16,567 nt of DNA, taken from Flavobacteriales bacterium UBA1995. Lineage in GTDB: Bacteria > Bacteroidota > Bacteroidia > Flavobacteriales_D > Sanyastnellaceae. The translations under genes and the position numbers were made by a program. The notes under the pieces were generated by a model. That model saw only the letters and a program-made list of their open reading frames with translations, was not told the origin of the DNA and did not search any database. The DNA is taken from the NCBI GenBank assembly GCA_002336475.1, contig DDCX01000014.1, positions 1 to 16,567 on the forward strand, given 5' to 3'. This document shows, piece after piece, positions 16,539 through 16,567 of the stretch (its first letter is position 1; every line of letters starts with the position of its first letter).

Positions 16539-16567
16539 ATGTCCGCCGCAACTAAAAACAGCGTCTC
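16539..16567 (+). CDS. Start of an unidentified gene, cut by the window edge
   Basis: An ATG at 16539 opens a frame reading Met-Ser-Ala-Ala-Thr-Lys-Asn-Ser-Val to the end of the window. It is placed by the promoter-like box immediately upstream and by the 68-base gap after the permease stop. Nine residues are too few to identify a product. Confidence 0.45.

Overview
The window looks like a chromosomal segment of a free-living, probably marine, GC-rich member of the Bacteroidota (Flavobacteriales-like). The case rests on four things. There is a type IX secretion (T9SS) type-A sorting domain on the first gene. There are many 'GCTDxxACNYDxxAT.DDGSC' cassettes, which are typical of secreted proteins from this phylum. 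Bacteroidota-type -7 promoter boxes (TAnnTTTG) sit a few bases before ATGs, and clear Shine-Dalgarno sequences are largely absent. The window also carries a Bacteroidota-style cystathionine-synthase-like enzyme and a NamZ/DUF1343 muramidase. Genus and species cannot be read from the sequence. Coding density is high and no intergenic gap exceeds about 70 bases. I see no rRNA, tRNA, CRISPR array, insertion sequence or phage gene.

Layout. (1) Bases 1-4684, plus strand: the 3' part of a T9SS cargo protein, then a 1184-residue cysteine-rich exported protein made of four related beta-rich modules separated by GCTD cassettes and ending in calcium-binding-type and SprB-like segments. (2) Bases 4726-7255, minus strand: a LolC/E-type ABC permease followed by a PLP-dependent cysteine/cystathionine synthase family enzyme, probably one operon. 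(3) Bases 7291-10993, plus strand: a NamZ-type exo-N-acetylmuramidase, a small lipoprotein with an acidic stretch just after the lipidated cysteine, and a second GCTD-cassette exported protein ending in a dockerin-like tail. (4) Bases 11053-15173, minus strand: a tightly packed run of aconitase, two tandem outer-membrane beta-barrel paralogues, and the metallophosphoesterase PdeM, with a 4-base ATGA overlap, a 10-base gap and a 4-base GTGA overlap. (5) From 15232, plus strand: a MacB-type ABC permease divergent from aconitase, then the first codons of another gene at the window edge.

How it fits together. Most genes concern the cell envelope: two exported cassette proteins, a T9SS cargo, a lipoprotein, two small barrels, two ABC permeases without a local ATPase, and a peptidoglycan-recycling enzyme. 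Core metabolism is represented by aconitase (TCA cycle) and the sulfur amino-acid enzyme. The most noteworthy points are the modular architecture and unusual C-termini of the two GCTD proteins (no T9SS sorting domain, both ending Pro-Cys-acidic), and the overlapping aconitase-barrel-barrel-PdeM gene string, which joins a TCA enzyme, envelope proteins and a DNA-repair-associated nuclease. Neither amounts to a demonstrated new system.
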